64,000 nucleotides of DNA, from the NCBI GenBank assembly GCA_033816765.1, contig CM066290.1, forward strand, positions 1,550,001 through 1,614,000. Direction: 5' to 3'. Source of the DNA: Nothopassalora personata (Eukaryota > Ascomycota > Dothideomycetes > Mycosphaerellales > Mycosphaerellaceae). Positions 22,901 through 35,974 of the stretch are shown here, piece after piece. The position numbers and the translations under genes are program-made. The stretch's first letter is position 1. Every line of letters starts with the position of its first letter. A model generated the notes under the pieces. It ran no database searches and had not been told where the DNA came from. It worked only from the letters and a program-made list of their open reading frames with translations.

Positions 22901-23639
22901 TTAGGAGATATAGAGATCTCTATTCTTTTTACTCTTTATTTATATACCTAGGAAAAGATTAGTATTAATAGTTTTAATAGAGTACTTATTCTTTAGCCTA
23001 GTAATAAACTTGTTAATCTTCTAATTACTATTGCTAAAGATTTAAAAGTTATCTACGTATAGGAGAACTAAAAGATTCTCCCCCTAAAAGAGATATATAT
23101 TAGAATTAAGTCTCTTTAGGCCTAATTCTTCTAGAGCTTCCTTAGCATTATAGTACTAGAGGTTTATAGCTTATTTTAGTCTATAAAGTCCCTTCTTAAT
23201 TTCTAGGACTTTATGTTACGGTCCGGATTAAGCCACGACGGCACGCCTAACTATTAGTTATAGAAATCCCGTGCGCCGCACGAGATTACTCGCTTACTAG
23301 CGACTTGGTAATTCGAGATTACTCGATTACTAGCGCCTTAGTAATTCGAGATCACTCGCTTACTAGCGATTAAGTGATTAAGACTAAGACTAGTAATGTC
23401 TCCTTTGTATTTAGGAACGCTAAAAACCCTTATAGTTCTAATACGTTTAACTCATGTTACTATCTTACTAATTAGAATACAACTCTTACTCTAATTATTC
23501 ATCTTTGCTTAACTTACTTTAGCCTCTCTAAAGAATACTGCTACGTGACTTAACTTATCTCTCCTTTAAGACTAGCCCTAGAACGAGACATAACACTTTA
23601 AACGCCCTTAGGATAAGTGCTACCTAAGCAGCTAGTAGG

Positions 23640-25143
23640 GGAACACCCGCCCCTAGCGAAGTAGGAAGCATCCGCCGTGCGCTACTACGATAGACCACTA
23701 CGAAGGACGATAAGTCTAATAACGATAACGAGCCTACTCTAAGGTAGAACGACGTTAAGGCTGCTAAGCTAGACCTCTTCTATAGAGGCAGGGCTAAGTT
23801 CGACGACTAGATTAATTAGATAGATATGTATCTTATGTTTAACCTAGTCGATGCTAATAAAAGAACTATCTTCGCAATTACGTACCTTTGCGGAAGTGCG
23901 TAGAACTAGATTAAACCTTACCTTAAGGAATACCTTAAAGGTATAGGACGATAAGACCCTACCGGAATGTTTAGGAGCTATACTCTCTTTAAAGAAAAGA
24001 TAAAATCAATCTTTAGAACCTCGAACGAAGTTTAATAGGCTATACAAATCATTTAACACCTAAAGTAGAAGACGTCTACTTTAGAGTATACCGCTAAATT
24101 CGAAGAATACGGACAGATTACCGGATGGGACTAGACGGCGTTAATAACTATGTTCCGACGTAGACTTAAGGACTCCGTTAAGGACGAGTTAATAAGACAC
24201 GGGGGACAGATTACTAACCTCGAAGAGCTAATAAAGGCGTCGATTAACATCGATAACTAGCTCTAGGAACGATACTAGGAAAAGAAATACGACTCTAAAG
24301 TAGGAGGTATAGTAGGATACGCTCCGGATCGTAGACCCTTAGGAGGATACGTTACGAAGGGAGAATTCTTACGACAAAGCTAGCCCTACTATAGACTACA
24401 GCTAATAGAACTAGACGTTACCTAACGAGGACGGAGGATCGACAAGAGTAGGGGCTACGGAAAGCCCTTTAAAGGAAAAGGAAAACTTATATACTATGCC
24501 TATAGTAAGGAAGGTTACATAGCACGGGATTGCCGCGGTAAAAATATAGTGCACCGCGAGCAGTTTAATATAATGTAACCGAAGGTAGGCAAATCTAGGA
24601 GCAGTGTTAGACCCCGACAATTTAACTATACCTAGAGAGTAGAGGAGAAGGATAGTAACCGGGTTACGACGCCTCTCCTAGACCCCTCGTAAGGACGAGG
24701 AGGATACTATGTTTAATAACATACACTACTACCGAATAACTAATAATTAAAGACTATTAGATTATTTAGCATAATAGTACGAGGAGTTAACTATAAAGTT
24801 AAGAAAGAATCTCGATACGGTTACGGAAGCCTTTATTAGCGATTCTATTACTAGGACTCGTGTTAAACCTACTATAACGCTAAGTTAGGCGCAGGGTACT
24901 AGCTACGACAGCTAGTAGGAACCCTAGGAGCCTAGTACGGACAAAATAAGCTCTAAGAAGTAGATATAGACGAATCTTACTTTAATAACGACAATAAAGA
25001 AAACTAGGATCTAGAATAGAACGGACGTTAGTTACTAGTACCGGAACAACAAATAAACGAACTAGATACTATCGAAGAAGATTACGTACCGGAGGAGTTA
25101 AGTAAGGACTTATCCGAAGAAGAAGAGAGCGACACGGACGACG
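23640..25143 (+). pseudogene. Gypsy 2 gag, RIP-decayed
   Basis: The frame downstream of the 5' LTR matches the Gag frames of Gypsy 3 and, more distantly, the intact Gag at 38021 (shared pattern YA.KFEEYG, LKD.VKDEL, EELIKASINID). A zinc knuckle is readable at about 24495-24535 as YAYSKEGYIARDC, with Tyr where Cys and His stood before mutation. The acidic stretch at the end (about 25080-25150, EEESDTDDEN-like) leads into the protease region, which is now displaced to 31976 by the Gypsy A insertion. Confidence 0.75.
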
Positions 25144-25645
25144 AAAACTATGAAGGGATGTCGTAATATATAGTACGCCTACGACCTACTAGTTGTAGAT
25201 GAACTAATTCTTACCTTTTGTTTAAGACGCATCGCGCGTCGTAAGGTGTACGTATGCGTGTCACGTGCGGCTTAGTAGCCGGTCGCGACCGTATGTTACA
25301 TATAAGGCTACATGTAAGGGTTAGCTACTAGGCTACCCCTTACAATTGCCTCCTCTCCCGTGCGAGCTGTCCTTAGCTCGCTAGTTGCTACGTAGAGGTT
25401 CCTACGTACTTCTAGAACTATAGTTACTATACGGCCTATATGCGGGTTACGTACGTGTCGTTATGTAGGTGTAGGTAAGTAAGGCTTAGTTACTATACCG
25501 ACGTAGCTAGTTAGGGGCATAAAACTCTAGCCTAACCTAGCCTTATTCTCCTAGTACGTTCCCTAGCGTACTACCTCCGTTATACTACTACTACGTACCC
25601 GTACCGCACCCTTACCGTAAGCGCCTCGCTAGTATTATTATTATT

Positions 25646-26583
25646 ATGTCGGACGGGCCCTCCTCGCCTCCGTTCTCTAGCCGCTCCGCCTCCTCTAGTA
25701 GCATTAGTAGCGATAGTACTACTAGCACCTTAGAAGACGAGCGCCGCTAGGCGGCTCTAGTACGCGACGTACCTAGAACGCCTAGTAGTCGTAAGCGACT
25801 AGTATCCCCCTCGTAGCTACTAACGCCCTCGCCCGCTACTAAGCTCTCGTAGAGGATTAACATGTATATACGGTGCCTCCCCTACTTCGTTAAGGGTAAG
25901 TCTCTACGCGCGCCGCCTACGATTTATATACTAACTACTTACTAGACGAAGCCGATAACTGTAATAGTGTTACTACCGGCGAGCTCCTAAAGAAGTACGG
26001 CCGCTATAGGCGTAATAGACACAAGTGCGTACCTAATACTAGCTACGCTATCGCCTCGCTAGTAAGCCGCCTACGCGCTACGCGCTCCTAGCGTAACTTC
26101 CTTACGGCCATGATAGGCTAGGCGCCTATAGACCTCTAGTAGTAGGAACTAGTAAAGTAGATCCGCCTATGTACCTAGCTAGGTAACGACATTACGGAGG
26201 TAAGTCGCTACTTCGCTCCTACGAGTCGACTACTACTCGCGGGGTAGGGCTCTAGGACGTCTCCTATGCTTCGGCTAACCCTTTCTATAGGCTATTAGGC
26301 AGTTTAATGACTATAAGTATAAGCGTGCCGGGGAGACCCGTATACGTGCCCCCGCCGCCGCTACTACTACCGCCGCCCCCGCCGCCGTAGCCCTCGCGCT
26401 CTAGTAGGAGTAGAACCGCGCCCTTAATAGGCTGTTCGAACTCGGCCGCGCCGTAAGTCGCATGTTCCTCGTATACGTATACCCTACTAACCGTAGTCCT
26501 AGTTCCTATAGGCGTAGAACATCGATACTACCGCCGCCGACTAGGCATTCCTACCTAAGTTACTACGCGACGACGATAACTAA
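25646..26583 (+). pseudogene. Antisense four-exon gene of Gypsy A, Zn2Cys6-like, RIP-decayed
   Basis: Transcribed against pol. Exons 25646-25895, 25946-26243, 26299-26452 and 26512-26583 join in frame (250+298+154+72 = 774 nt, 258 codons) from ATG to TAA. The introns are 50, 55 and 59 nt, with GTAAGT, GTAGGG and GTAAGT donors, TACTAAC, GCTAAC and TACTAAC branch sites and AG acceptors. The only internal stops are TAG, as RIP makes from Gln or Trp. Residues 1-30 are Ser-rich. Cys77, Tyr80, Cys89, Tyr101, Tyr104 and Cys111 fit C-x2-C-x8-C-x11-C-x2-C-x6-C once Tyr is read as mutated Cys, close to a fungal Zn2Cys6 cluster. The rest is basic, with an Ala-rich low-complexity stretch. The stop lies 142 bp from the pol stop, tail to tail. 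A role in nucleic-acid binding is inferred. Confidence 0.7.
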
Positions 26584-26725
26584 GGCGCTCGCCTTATACG
26601 CTACTCGCAGGCTCCTCGCCTACTACTACTCTACGTAGCCCCTAGTAGGCGCGCTACTCTTTAGCTTTTATTTTATTTATAGTTAAGAAAAGTTTTATTT
26701 ATACTCTAGTACTCCTATGCTAGTC

Positions 26726-29700
26726 TCATTTACTTCTCCTTAACGCCTTATAGTCGGCTACTATACGATCCGCATTCGCGAGGCCCTCCGCCGGTTCCTA
26801 GCTATTATACTCCTCTAGCTAGTCCTTCTACTAGACTAGATACTATAGCTTACCCTTACGCTTACGCCTATCTAGTACTACCTCTACCTTATACTCTCCG
26901 TCCTTATTAGCTAGAGGGGGTACGGGTCCATCCTCATCGCTACCGATATACGGCTCGAGGAGAGAGACATAGAAGACGTTATAGAGCCTTTGTCACGATC
27001 CAAGCGTGCACCTGGGCAGCAGCCCAAAACAAGACTGAGTCAACGGTTGCCAAGACTCACGTGACTTTGATTAGTCACCGGCAAACTCTTCAATTCTCAA
27101 ACATCTCAATTTTACATAGACACATGCAATACATAACTCGCTTTTGTCACCTCCTTTCATATGAGCCTATACACCAATAATTACGCAGACAGCCGTCACA
27201 ACGTGATAGCCTTAAGTCGGCTAGTAGCGCTAGGCGGTACGCCTACGAACCGATAGCGTCCGTAATGCGGTATAGGCCGATAAACTTCGGACCTATCTTC
27301 TTCTTTAGCACTACTAACTTAAGGTTCTTCGTTAATAATAGGACTAAGTTACCTACGCGGTAGGTCTTAGCTTAGTAGGTCTTATTATAGTAGCGAGCCT
27401 AGCTTTCTACTATAGCCTTCTATTACTCCTCGAGTATAGCGCGTAGTTTTCGTATGCGACTCGTAGCTGTTACCGCTACTAGTACTTCCCCCCCTAGGTC
27501 TCGTCTCGAGATCTAGTTAGTGTAGGGGCAATCTTAGGTCGCTAACCGTGCGCTATCTCAAACGGACTTATCCGTAGTGTTAGGTAGATGCTGTTATTAG
27601 CTACGAATTTAGCAACTATAAGCTACTTAGCCTACTTAGTTTAATTGTTACTATAGTAATAACGAAGATATTGTTCGAGGGTTTAGTTTGCCCTCTTAGT
27701 TTAGCCGTTAGTCTAAGGGTAAAAGGCCGTAGATAGCTTACGCTTTACACGCGCCTCGAAGTAGAAGTCACTCCAAAATTGACTAGTAAAGACCGGACCT
27801 CGGTCGCTTACTATACCTAACGGGACACTATAGTGTCGCACGACTTCGTCTCGTAGGAGCCTCGTAAGCTCTACGGCTATGTAAGTCTTCGTCGTCGGGA
27901 TGTATAAGCTCATTTTTAAGTAGCGGTCGACTATTACTAGGATCGCATTATATACGTAACCGGCTCGCGTACTTAGAGGTAGGTCTATAATGAAATCTAT
28001 AGTAATTTCCTACTACGGCCGCTCCGGTCTAGGAAGCGGTTATAGCCTACTATAGGGTCGATAGCGTTTAGTCTTCGAACCCTAGTAGGTTCTATAGGCT
28101 TAGACGTATTACTTCACGTCCGTACTAAGTAAGTCCTACTAATAATTACGTCGTAATAGCTCTTTAGTCTTAGTCCTTCTAAAGTGACCCGCGAGGACGT
28201 CGTCGTAGTGTATGCGAATTAGATGCGACCTAATTACGTAATCCCTAGGTACTACGATCGCGTCTCCGTAGTACATAAGGTCATCCTTTATATACTATCC
28301 CTTAGCGTCCCTCGCGCTTAGCGCCTACGCTAAGTATGTAATACACTAGTCGTCTTACTACTACGCGATCTTTATTAAGAGTAGGATTAACTTACCCGTC
28401 GAGCTATAAGCTTAACCCTATATTACTATAGCGTATACTACTACTAGTAACGACGGCTTATCTTAATAGGGAAGGTTACCTCTCCGTACTACTATTGCCG
28501 CGCCTATGTCGCCCTACATCGCCTTATAGGTAGTAAGCGCGCGCTTTACCGTGGGCTCGCTTATCCCTTCTAGAGACTCCTTCTAGAAAGATAGCTTACT
28601 TTATAAGGTAGGTAGTAAGTTCGAAGTTTATTACGTTATAGCTACGTAGTTACTACGTCTCGAAGGCGCGTCGGCTAGGTTAGTCTTACCCGGCCAATGC
28701 TCTACTATAAAATTAAAAGACTATAGGAACGTAGCCTATCGAGCTTACCGCCTATTTAGCTACTTTACTATTATAAAGCCCTATAGGTTAGCGTAGTTGA
28801 CTAGTACTCGCACCGTATACGTAGCGCCCTCTAAGTATAGCCTCTAATGCTTAAAAGCCTTAACTACTATAAGTAGCTCCTAATCGTGCGTCTCGTAGTT
28901 ATACTCGGCTAGTATTACCTTACGTAAATAGAACGCGATAGGATGCCACTTAGTACTAAACAATTAGGATATAATACCTACGATCGCGAAACCTAACGCG
29001 TCGGTTTCGACTCGCGTACGTAGCGTAGGATCGAAGTGCCTAAGTATTAGTACACCTAAGAATCCGGCCTTAAGCTATCGAAACGCCTACTCTTCGCTTA
29101 AGGTCTACGTAAGAGGGCCCTACTTCTTACCGTCCTTAGATCTCTTTAGTAGGTCCGTTAGGGGCTTATAGACCCTTAAGTATCCTTCTACAAAACGCCG
29201 GTAGAAGTTACAAAACCTAAGGAAGGACTAGACCTTATAAAAGGTTATAGGTGTAGGCTATTCCTCGATAGCGGCTACCCTACTCCTATCTATCGACACG
29301 CCTACGGCGCTTACGACAAACCTAAGGAACTCTACACTCTCCTAGAAGAAGTAACACTTCTTAGGGTTTACGAATAGAGTAAACTTCCGTAGCCTCGTAA
29401 GTACCTTACGTACGGCTCGTACGTATACCTTACGCGTCTCGCTATAGATAAGGATATTATCTAGGTAGACTACGTAAATGTTATTAACTAAGCCGGTTAG
29501 CGCCTTATTAATATACCCTTAAAAGGTTGTTAGTGCGTTAGTTAACCCGAACGGTATTACTAGGTACTCGTAGTATCCGTATCGCGTGCGAAACGTAGTC
29601 TTCTACTTATCGCCTCGCTTAATAGGGATACGATAGTAGGCGTCCTTTAAATCGATTGTAGTAAAGAACCTAGAACCTAACAGCCTATCTAGCGTCTCGC

Positions 29701-30590
29701 TAATTAGGGGTAGGGGGTATCGGTTCTTTACTATAATCTTATTTAAGCCTCTATAGTCTATATAGAGCCTAAGAGTGCCATTTTTCTTTAGTACGAACAG
29801 GATAGGCGCACCCGCCTCGCTTACGGATCGCCTAATCCACCCCTTCTCTATTACTTACGTAAGGTACTCCTTTAAGGCCTCTAGCTTAGTTAAGGACTAG
29901 TAGTATAGCGGCTTAAAAGGGGGTTTCTTTCCTTTAACGAGATTAATCGTATACTTAACCCCGTCGGGCATCTTACGCTTCGCCTACTTATTAGGTGCGT
30001 ATATATCTCGGAAGTCTATAAATTCTTTAGGCTACGAGGGGCCCTCTCCTTCGGGTACTACTATAGTAATAGCCCGAATACTTATCGCATAAACATGCTT
30101 TAAGCTCTCGAGATCCTTAAGGAACTCGCGTGCGTTACGCTACTAAATCGTAGGCGTCTCTACACCGTAGTACTACTAGTCCTTATAATCGCTCTTTACG
30201 ATCCGATTACGGTACCTCTAGGGTCTACCTAAAATTACTAATAGCCTACCTATAGGTACCGCGTAGTAGATAGCGTTACTTACGCGCTCTACTCCCGCGT
30301 TATTAGCGAGTCGTAGCCGAACCGTAAAGGCGCCGTAGCAATACCCTAGGTTATGCGTATACGACTCTAACTTCGGTAGCCTTACCCTATTAATAGGTTA
30401 CATTTAATGTCGGAGTATATACTTATACGATACTAGGCTAAGATCCGTATAGTTATCTAGGAGAAACGTAGCCTCGCGAAAGCCCTTACGAGTCTCGACT
30501 ACGCCTCGTAAGTAACGCGCTAGACACACATCCACTCGCCTTAAAGGGTCGACTTTAGGAAAACTCGGACTTAGGAGCGACCTACTTCTA
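26726..30590 (-). pseudogene. Gypsy A pol: protease to chromodomain, RIP-decayed
   Basis: On the minus strand the reverse transcriptase active site reads YLDNILIYS near 29440-29475 (second Asp mutated to Asn). The integrase core is at about 27400-28100, with a clean stretch at 27713-27913 containing IVSDRGPVFTSQFW, which holds a catalytic Asp. A chromodomain (RRKRKGKL.YLV...EPAEGLANADRI) ends at the TGA at 26726-26728. The LYNVFYVSLLEPY motif before the chromodomain is cut by the solo LTR at 26991-27208. Most breaks are TAG. Confidence 0.85.
26991..27208. repeat. Solo LTR, unmutated, inside Gypsy A pol
   Basis: A 218-bp block starting TGTCACGATCC and ending CGTGATA (ends match as an inverted repeat with one difference) interrupts the integrase-chromodomain linker. 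GCCTT is duplicated at 26986-26990 and 27209-27213, and removing the block restores the coding frame. It keeps many CA and TG dinucleotides, unlike everything around it, so it arrived after the host element was mutated. No internal region remains, so it is a solo LTR left by LTR-LTR recombination. Its family is not otherwise present in the window. Confidence 0.85.
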
Positions 30591-30599
30591 GTCCTCTAC

Positions 30600-31770
30600 C
30601 TTTTCCCTAGTCGCTACCCTTCTTAGTTAGAGCCTTCGTAGCGTCTACCCTACGAACCGCTTACGCGTTACGGTCCTTCTATAGGTACCTATTCGGGCAA
30701 TCCGTCTTAATATAACCCTTCTTATAGCATCTATAGCACTCCGCTTTAGTCCTATCGAAGGTTATAGACGATCCGCCGGCGTCCCGCTAGTAACTCGTAC
30801 CCGGGTCGCGCGACGCCTAACTATGCTTCTACTACTTCGAGCTACGATCGCTTCGCCCTTAGTCGCCCTTAGTCTCTCGCCTACGGCGACTATACTACCC
30901 GCGGTCGTGCCCTCCGCTACTACGCTCCGTGCTTTAAATACGCGAAGCTAGGATTACTAGTTCCTCTCTAGTTATTAGGATGTTATAAAACTTAACGATT
31001 ACGGACCGTAGGCTAGGCGTAAGCTTAGCGAGCATATGTCGCACGCGTTGCGCCTCCGTATAGTCCCCTAACTAATCCTCTATAATATCTAGCTTAGTCG
31101 TAAACTAACGTACTATCTAGTTATCCTTCTATTTCACCGCCTTATACTCTAATATTACGTTAAGCACGCGGTTTATAGGGTTACCGTATACGTCTCGATA
31201 GAACTCCTTAAAGTCCTAGTATATATACCCTTTAAGGTTAAGGACGCTATAGTTAGCGTACTATCGCTTACTTACCTCTCCGCTTAGGTATATAACCCTA
31301 TATAGGACCTTTAACTCGTTCGTCGTATACGTGCCGCCTAAGAGGGTAAAGATAAGAGAGAGCTCTCTTAGGAATACCCGTACTTTCTTAATCGAGTCCC
31401 CTCTAAAAGGCGTAGGTTCTTTAAGACGTAAACGTGTCGTATACGATGCGACCGCGCCTCGAGCTACGCTATTATCGTTAGTTACTATAGATAGAGGAGG
31501 GGGAGGGGGAGTAGGGGATAGTTCTCCGCCGGATTCGCCCTAAGGGTCCGCTAGCGGCACGCTTACGTCCCGTAAGATCTCTAACTGTTCAATCTCCCTC
31601 TATATCCCCTTCTCCTTAACCTCTACCCGAAGGGCATCCCTCCTTACGACTAAGGCTACACGCCTCGCTTATTACTAGGCCCTAGGGCTTAGGGGAGCCG
31701 TAGGCGTAGCGCTACTATCGTCGCGTTCGGACTCTATAGCGTGTATAGATTGTAACGAAGAGAAGAATTA
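30600..31770 (-). pseudogene. Gypsy A gag with CCHC zinc knuckle, RIP-decayed
   Basis: Minus-strand gag next to the 5' LTR (31775-31970). A zinc knuckle C-x2-C-x4-Y-x4-C (CYRCYKKGYIKTDC) lies at about 30690-30740; Tyr stands where His is expected. The N-terminal half is rich in charged residues and broken by TAG codons. Length is typical for a Gypsy Gag (about 350-390 codons). Confidence 0.72.
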
Positions 31771-31975
31771 GAACTGTTAAGGGATGTCGTAATATATAGC
31801 ACGCCTACGACCTACTAGTCGTAGATGAACTAATTCTTGCCTTTTGTTTAAGACGCATCGCGCGTCGTAAGGTGTACGTATACGTGTCACGTGCGGCTTA
31901 GTAGCCGGTCGCGACCGTATGTTATATATAAGGCCACATATAAGGGTTAGCTACTAGGCTACCCCTTACAAAAAC

Positions 31976-34900
31976 GAAGTATACACGTTCACGGTAGACG
32001 CGCTAAGGAAACTCTATAAGTTAATTATCTACCTCTAACGAAGGTACGAAGAATTCCTACTAAAATTCTTAGGGAAACGATACCTAAACCCTAACGAATT
32101 CGATAAGATACTCGATACGATAAGGGGCATAGTATAGGGCTACCTAACTATAAACAATACTAAGAACTTAGCTAAAGCGGTTATCGAACGACTACCTATA
32201 GGAAGCCGAATAACAGGTACCGGATACCTAACACTAGTAGGAACTTTCGTCTTAAACGAACTACGAATAGTAGTATAGCACGTACGGGCTCTCTACTTAG
32301 AATCGTAGAAGATCTAGGAACGTAATAGACTATAAGTGTAGACATAGGGTAACGGGCTATAGGTTCTAGCCGAAGCCTCTAGGCACGAAGTATAGCGAAC
32401 TATATACCATTTGGGAAAAGGATTAGCTCCCTAGGAATAAGCGACTAAAGGGAGTTATATAACACTTAGGCTTACGTATCGATATTAAACACAGTTTTCC
32501 GGGTACAAGTAATCGTTAACGGACATAAGACTAGTGTTATAATCGACTTAGGAGTAGCGGGGAATTTTATCTCCGAGTCTTTTATAAGAAGAAACGGGTT
32601 AGCTACCCTAAAGAAGAAATAGGGTTACGAGTTAATCGCGGTAAACGGATTATTATTACCTAGCGTAGAATAGGAGACGACACTATTGCTACTAGCTATC
32701 TAACAGTACTACGAGAATATTACCTTAGATGTTACTAATATAGCTAGTTATAACATAGTATTAGGTATGCCTTAGTTAAGAAAGTATAATCTAGTAATCG
32801 ACTAGAGAAGAGGAGTACTTACATTTAGGGAATGCGATTACGTTATCGACATTTAGCCTACGTATCGATAGCGGACGATAGTAGATAAGGTAAGGAAACA
32901 GCTAAACGAAATACAGCTTACGCCGAATAGAAGGAATTAAGAACTACCTTCGACCGGGATAGACACTAGCGTAGGGCCGCCGGGTTACGAAGTTACTAGA
33001 AGTAATAGAAGTAACGCACTATCGAAGAATACTAACATCTTAGAGTTAAGTATTCCTAAGGAGTATCGTAAGTAGTTGCGACTCTTTAAAGAGGAGAGAG
33101 GTAAGACCGCCTTACCTAAGCACCGCCTATAGGATTACAAGATTAACATTTAGCTAGGGAAAGAGCCTCTATAGGGACCCCTATATTAAATGTCTAAGAA
33201 AGAGCTATAGACCCTACGAGAATAGCTAAAGGAGAAGCTAGCTAAAGGATAGATAAGAAGATCTACCTTAAGTGTAGGAACTCTATATATATTCGTTCTA
33301 AAAGCAAACGGGAAGTTACGACTCGTATAAGACTATAGGAAGTTAAACGAGATTACGATTAAGAACCGATACCCGCTACCTAACATCGAAGAAGCATAAG
33401 ATAGATTAACCGGATCGGACTAGTACACGAAGATTAACCTACGAGATGCCTTCTACGCTATACGAATAGCGGAAGGAGAAAAATGGAAAACCGCTTTTAG
33501 AATAAGATACGGCCTTTACGAATTCTTAGTTATGCTAATAGGATTAACTAACGCACCCGCATCCTGTTAGGACCTTATTAACGAGACACTTAGAGACCTA
33601 CTCGATATATGCGTTATCGCTTACATAGACGACATATTAGTCTACACGAAAGGATCCCTTTAGAATTACATTAAGTAAGTCTAGGATATATTTGAACGAC
33701 TTACGCGTTTAGGATTTAAGACAGTACCCGAGAAATGCGAATTCTATAAGAAAGAAGTTAAATTCTTAGGCTTTATTATTAGTACTATAGGGATAACAAT
33801 CGACCCTACGAAGACATAGTTAATTAGAGAATAGCTAGAACTAAAAACAGTTAAGGACGTATAGTCATTCCTTAGCCTAGCGAACTATAACCGGAAATTC
33901 ATTAAGGATTACGTAAAGACAGCGGTACTAATAACGATGCTTACGAGAAAAGACGTTACCTAGAAATAGGGAAAGGAACAGATTAAAGCGTTTAAGAAAC
34001 TTAAGGAACAATGCGCTTTAGTCCCTACGCTTCGACTATTCGATAGTAGTAAGGAAGTCCATATCGAGACCGATGCGTCTAATATAGTAATAGGCGCGTG
34101 TCTAACATAGATACATAATAGGTAGAGACACCTAGTAGCCTATTACTCCCGGAAAATAACTATAGCGGAATAGAACTACGACATCCATAATAAAGAGCTT
34201 CTAGCTATTATTGCTACTATACAACATTAGAGAGTATATGTCGAGGGCCTACCGAAGTTAACGATTCTTTCTAACTATAAGAATCTTACGTACTTCACGA
34301 CGACGAAAGAACTTACCCGAAGGTAAGCCCGCTAGTCGGAGCTACTAGGATAGTATAAGTTCGAAATTAAATATACTCTAGGACGAGAGAATAGCCGCGC
34401 CGACGCGCTAAGCCGAAGAAGCGACTATATAGAAGGAAAAGAACTAGTGCAGCACAAAATATTAAAGACAAACCCCGACGGAAGTCTTAGTATAAACACG
34501 AGAGAATTTAATAATATCGTACGGATACTAGGCGATAAGGACGAACAATTCCCTATATTATAACGGAAATATTAAGTACCTAAGGATCGAGAAGAAGAAT
34601 ATATACGACAATATTACGACGGACTAACACATAGGCACCCTAGAACCTCGAAAACAATAGACCTAATATAGCGTAGCTTCTTATTCCTATAGATAAGGTA
34701 AAAGGTGCTACGCTACATTAAGTAATACGTGCACTATTAACGAAATAAGGCTACGAGACATGCGAAATACGGTTACCTACAGTTTAGGACACTACTAGTA
34801 AAACTATAGGACGAAGTTATAATAGACTTTATTACGAAACTCCTACCGTTAAGAGACTAAGTTACGAAACAACTATACGACATAATACTAGTTATAGTTA

Positions 34901-35860
34901 ATAGACTTATAAAATACGTACGCTTTATTCCTACATCGGAAACATATAATGTAGAGCAGCTCGGATACCTCGTACTAGATAGACTTATCCGATACCACGG
35001 ATTCCCTTAAGCGTTCATAACGGATAGAGACAAGTTATTTACATCAAACTACTAGAAGACGCTTATAGGAACGATCGGAATTAAACATAAGCTGTTAATA
35101 GCATATTATCTGGAGATAGACGGATAAACCGAAAGGATAAACTCAACGCTAGAACAATATCTACGATACTATATTAACTACGCATAAGACAACTATGTTT
35201 TATTACTGCCAATAGCGTAGATTGTACTAAATAACTACAAATTAGAGACAACTTTAACGATACTATTTTATGCGAAATTTAGAAAAGATCCTAACCTATT
35301 TGGAACACCTAGATCCTACCTATAAGCCGAAAGAGCGATCGTAACGACGGATACTCTTAAGGAAGTACATAAAGAAACACGTAAGGCGATCAAAGATACA
35401 TAACATAAACTGTCTTAATAACGGTAAGACACGAGAAAAATGGCACCTCTACTAAAAAATGGGGATAAGGTCTATCTCCTTACAAAAAACTTAAGAATAA
35501 GAAGATAGACTAAGAAACTAGATTACATTAAGGTCGGACCATTTTTTATCGACAAAGTTATAGGGCTAGTTAACTACCGCCTACGGCTACTACCCGACGC
35601 GAAAATCCACCTAGTCTTCTACATTTCTAAGTTAGAACCCGCGGACGCCGAAACACCTTACTAGGAAAGCTTCTATTTCGAGCCGGAAGTAGAAAACGAA
35701 TTCGAAGTTAAAAAAATCCTAGATAAGAAAGGTTAGCGATACCTTGTTAAATGGAAAGGATCCGACGAATTAGAAAATACCTAGGAACTAGAAAAGAATC
35801 TACGAAATTGTTAATAAAGAATCCGAGAATTCGAAGAAAAACAACACCTACGACAAGCTA
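31976..35860 (+). pseudogene. Gypsy 2 pol: protease to chromodomain, RIP-decayed
   Basis: This continues the frame broken at 25148 by Gypsy A. A protease-like VIIDLGVAGNF (degenerate D-S/T-G) lies near 32540. The reverse transcriptase is at about 33270-33720, with AYIDDILVY (YIDD at 33622-33633). RNase H starts with ETDAS near 34065. The integrase is at about 34690-35350 and a chromodomain at about 35690-35830 (FEVKKILD, RYLVKWKGS). Gypsy 3 (41761-45600) is almost identical from about 32430 on. Internal stops are nearly all TAG. Confidence 0.87.
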
Positions 35861-35974
35861 CCTAGTAGAACTAGAAGGGACGGAAAAGTCGATCGCGTTA
35901 TTAACAAAGTCGATCGAGGACTATATAGTAGGAGAAAGGCTAATAGTCGTATCGGCAGTAGGACAATCGACGTC

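Larger units (their letters stand above)
25149..31970 (-). mobile_element. Gypsy A LTR retrotransposon nested in Gypsy 2
   Basis: Two 196-bp LTRs (25149-25344 and 31775-31970) start TRTKAAGGGATGTCG and end CCCCTTACA. Target duplication AAAAC lies at 25144-25148 and 31971-31975. Removing the element and one AAAAC restores the Gypsy 2 frame exactly as seen uninterrupted in Gypsy 3 at about 41755. The polymerase reads on the minus strand, ending at 26726 with a chromodomain. An opposite-strand spliced gene (25646-26583) lies between pol and the 3' LTR. RIP-mutated but with more CpG-rich sequence left than its host element. Confidence 0.93.

Noticed and set aside
23281..23379. Three regularly spaced 33-bp repeats that resemble a small CRISPR array
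   Set aside because: The units are directly adjacent without spacers and occur identically in both LTRs of Gypsy 2; the genome is fungal.
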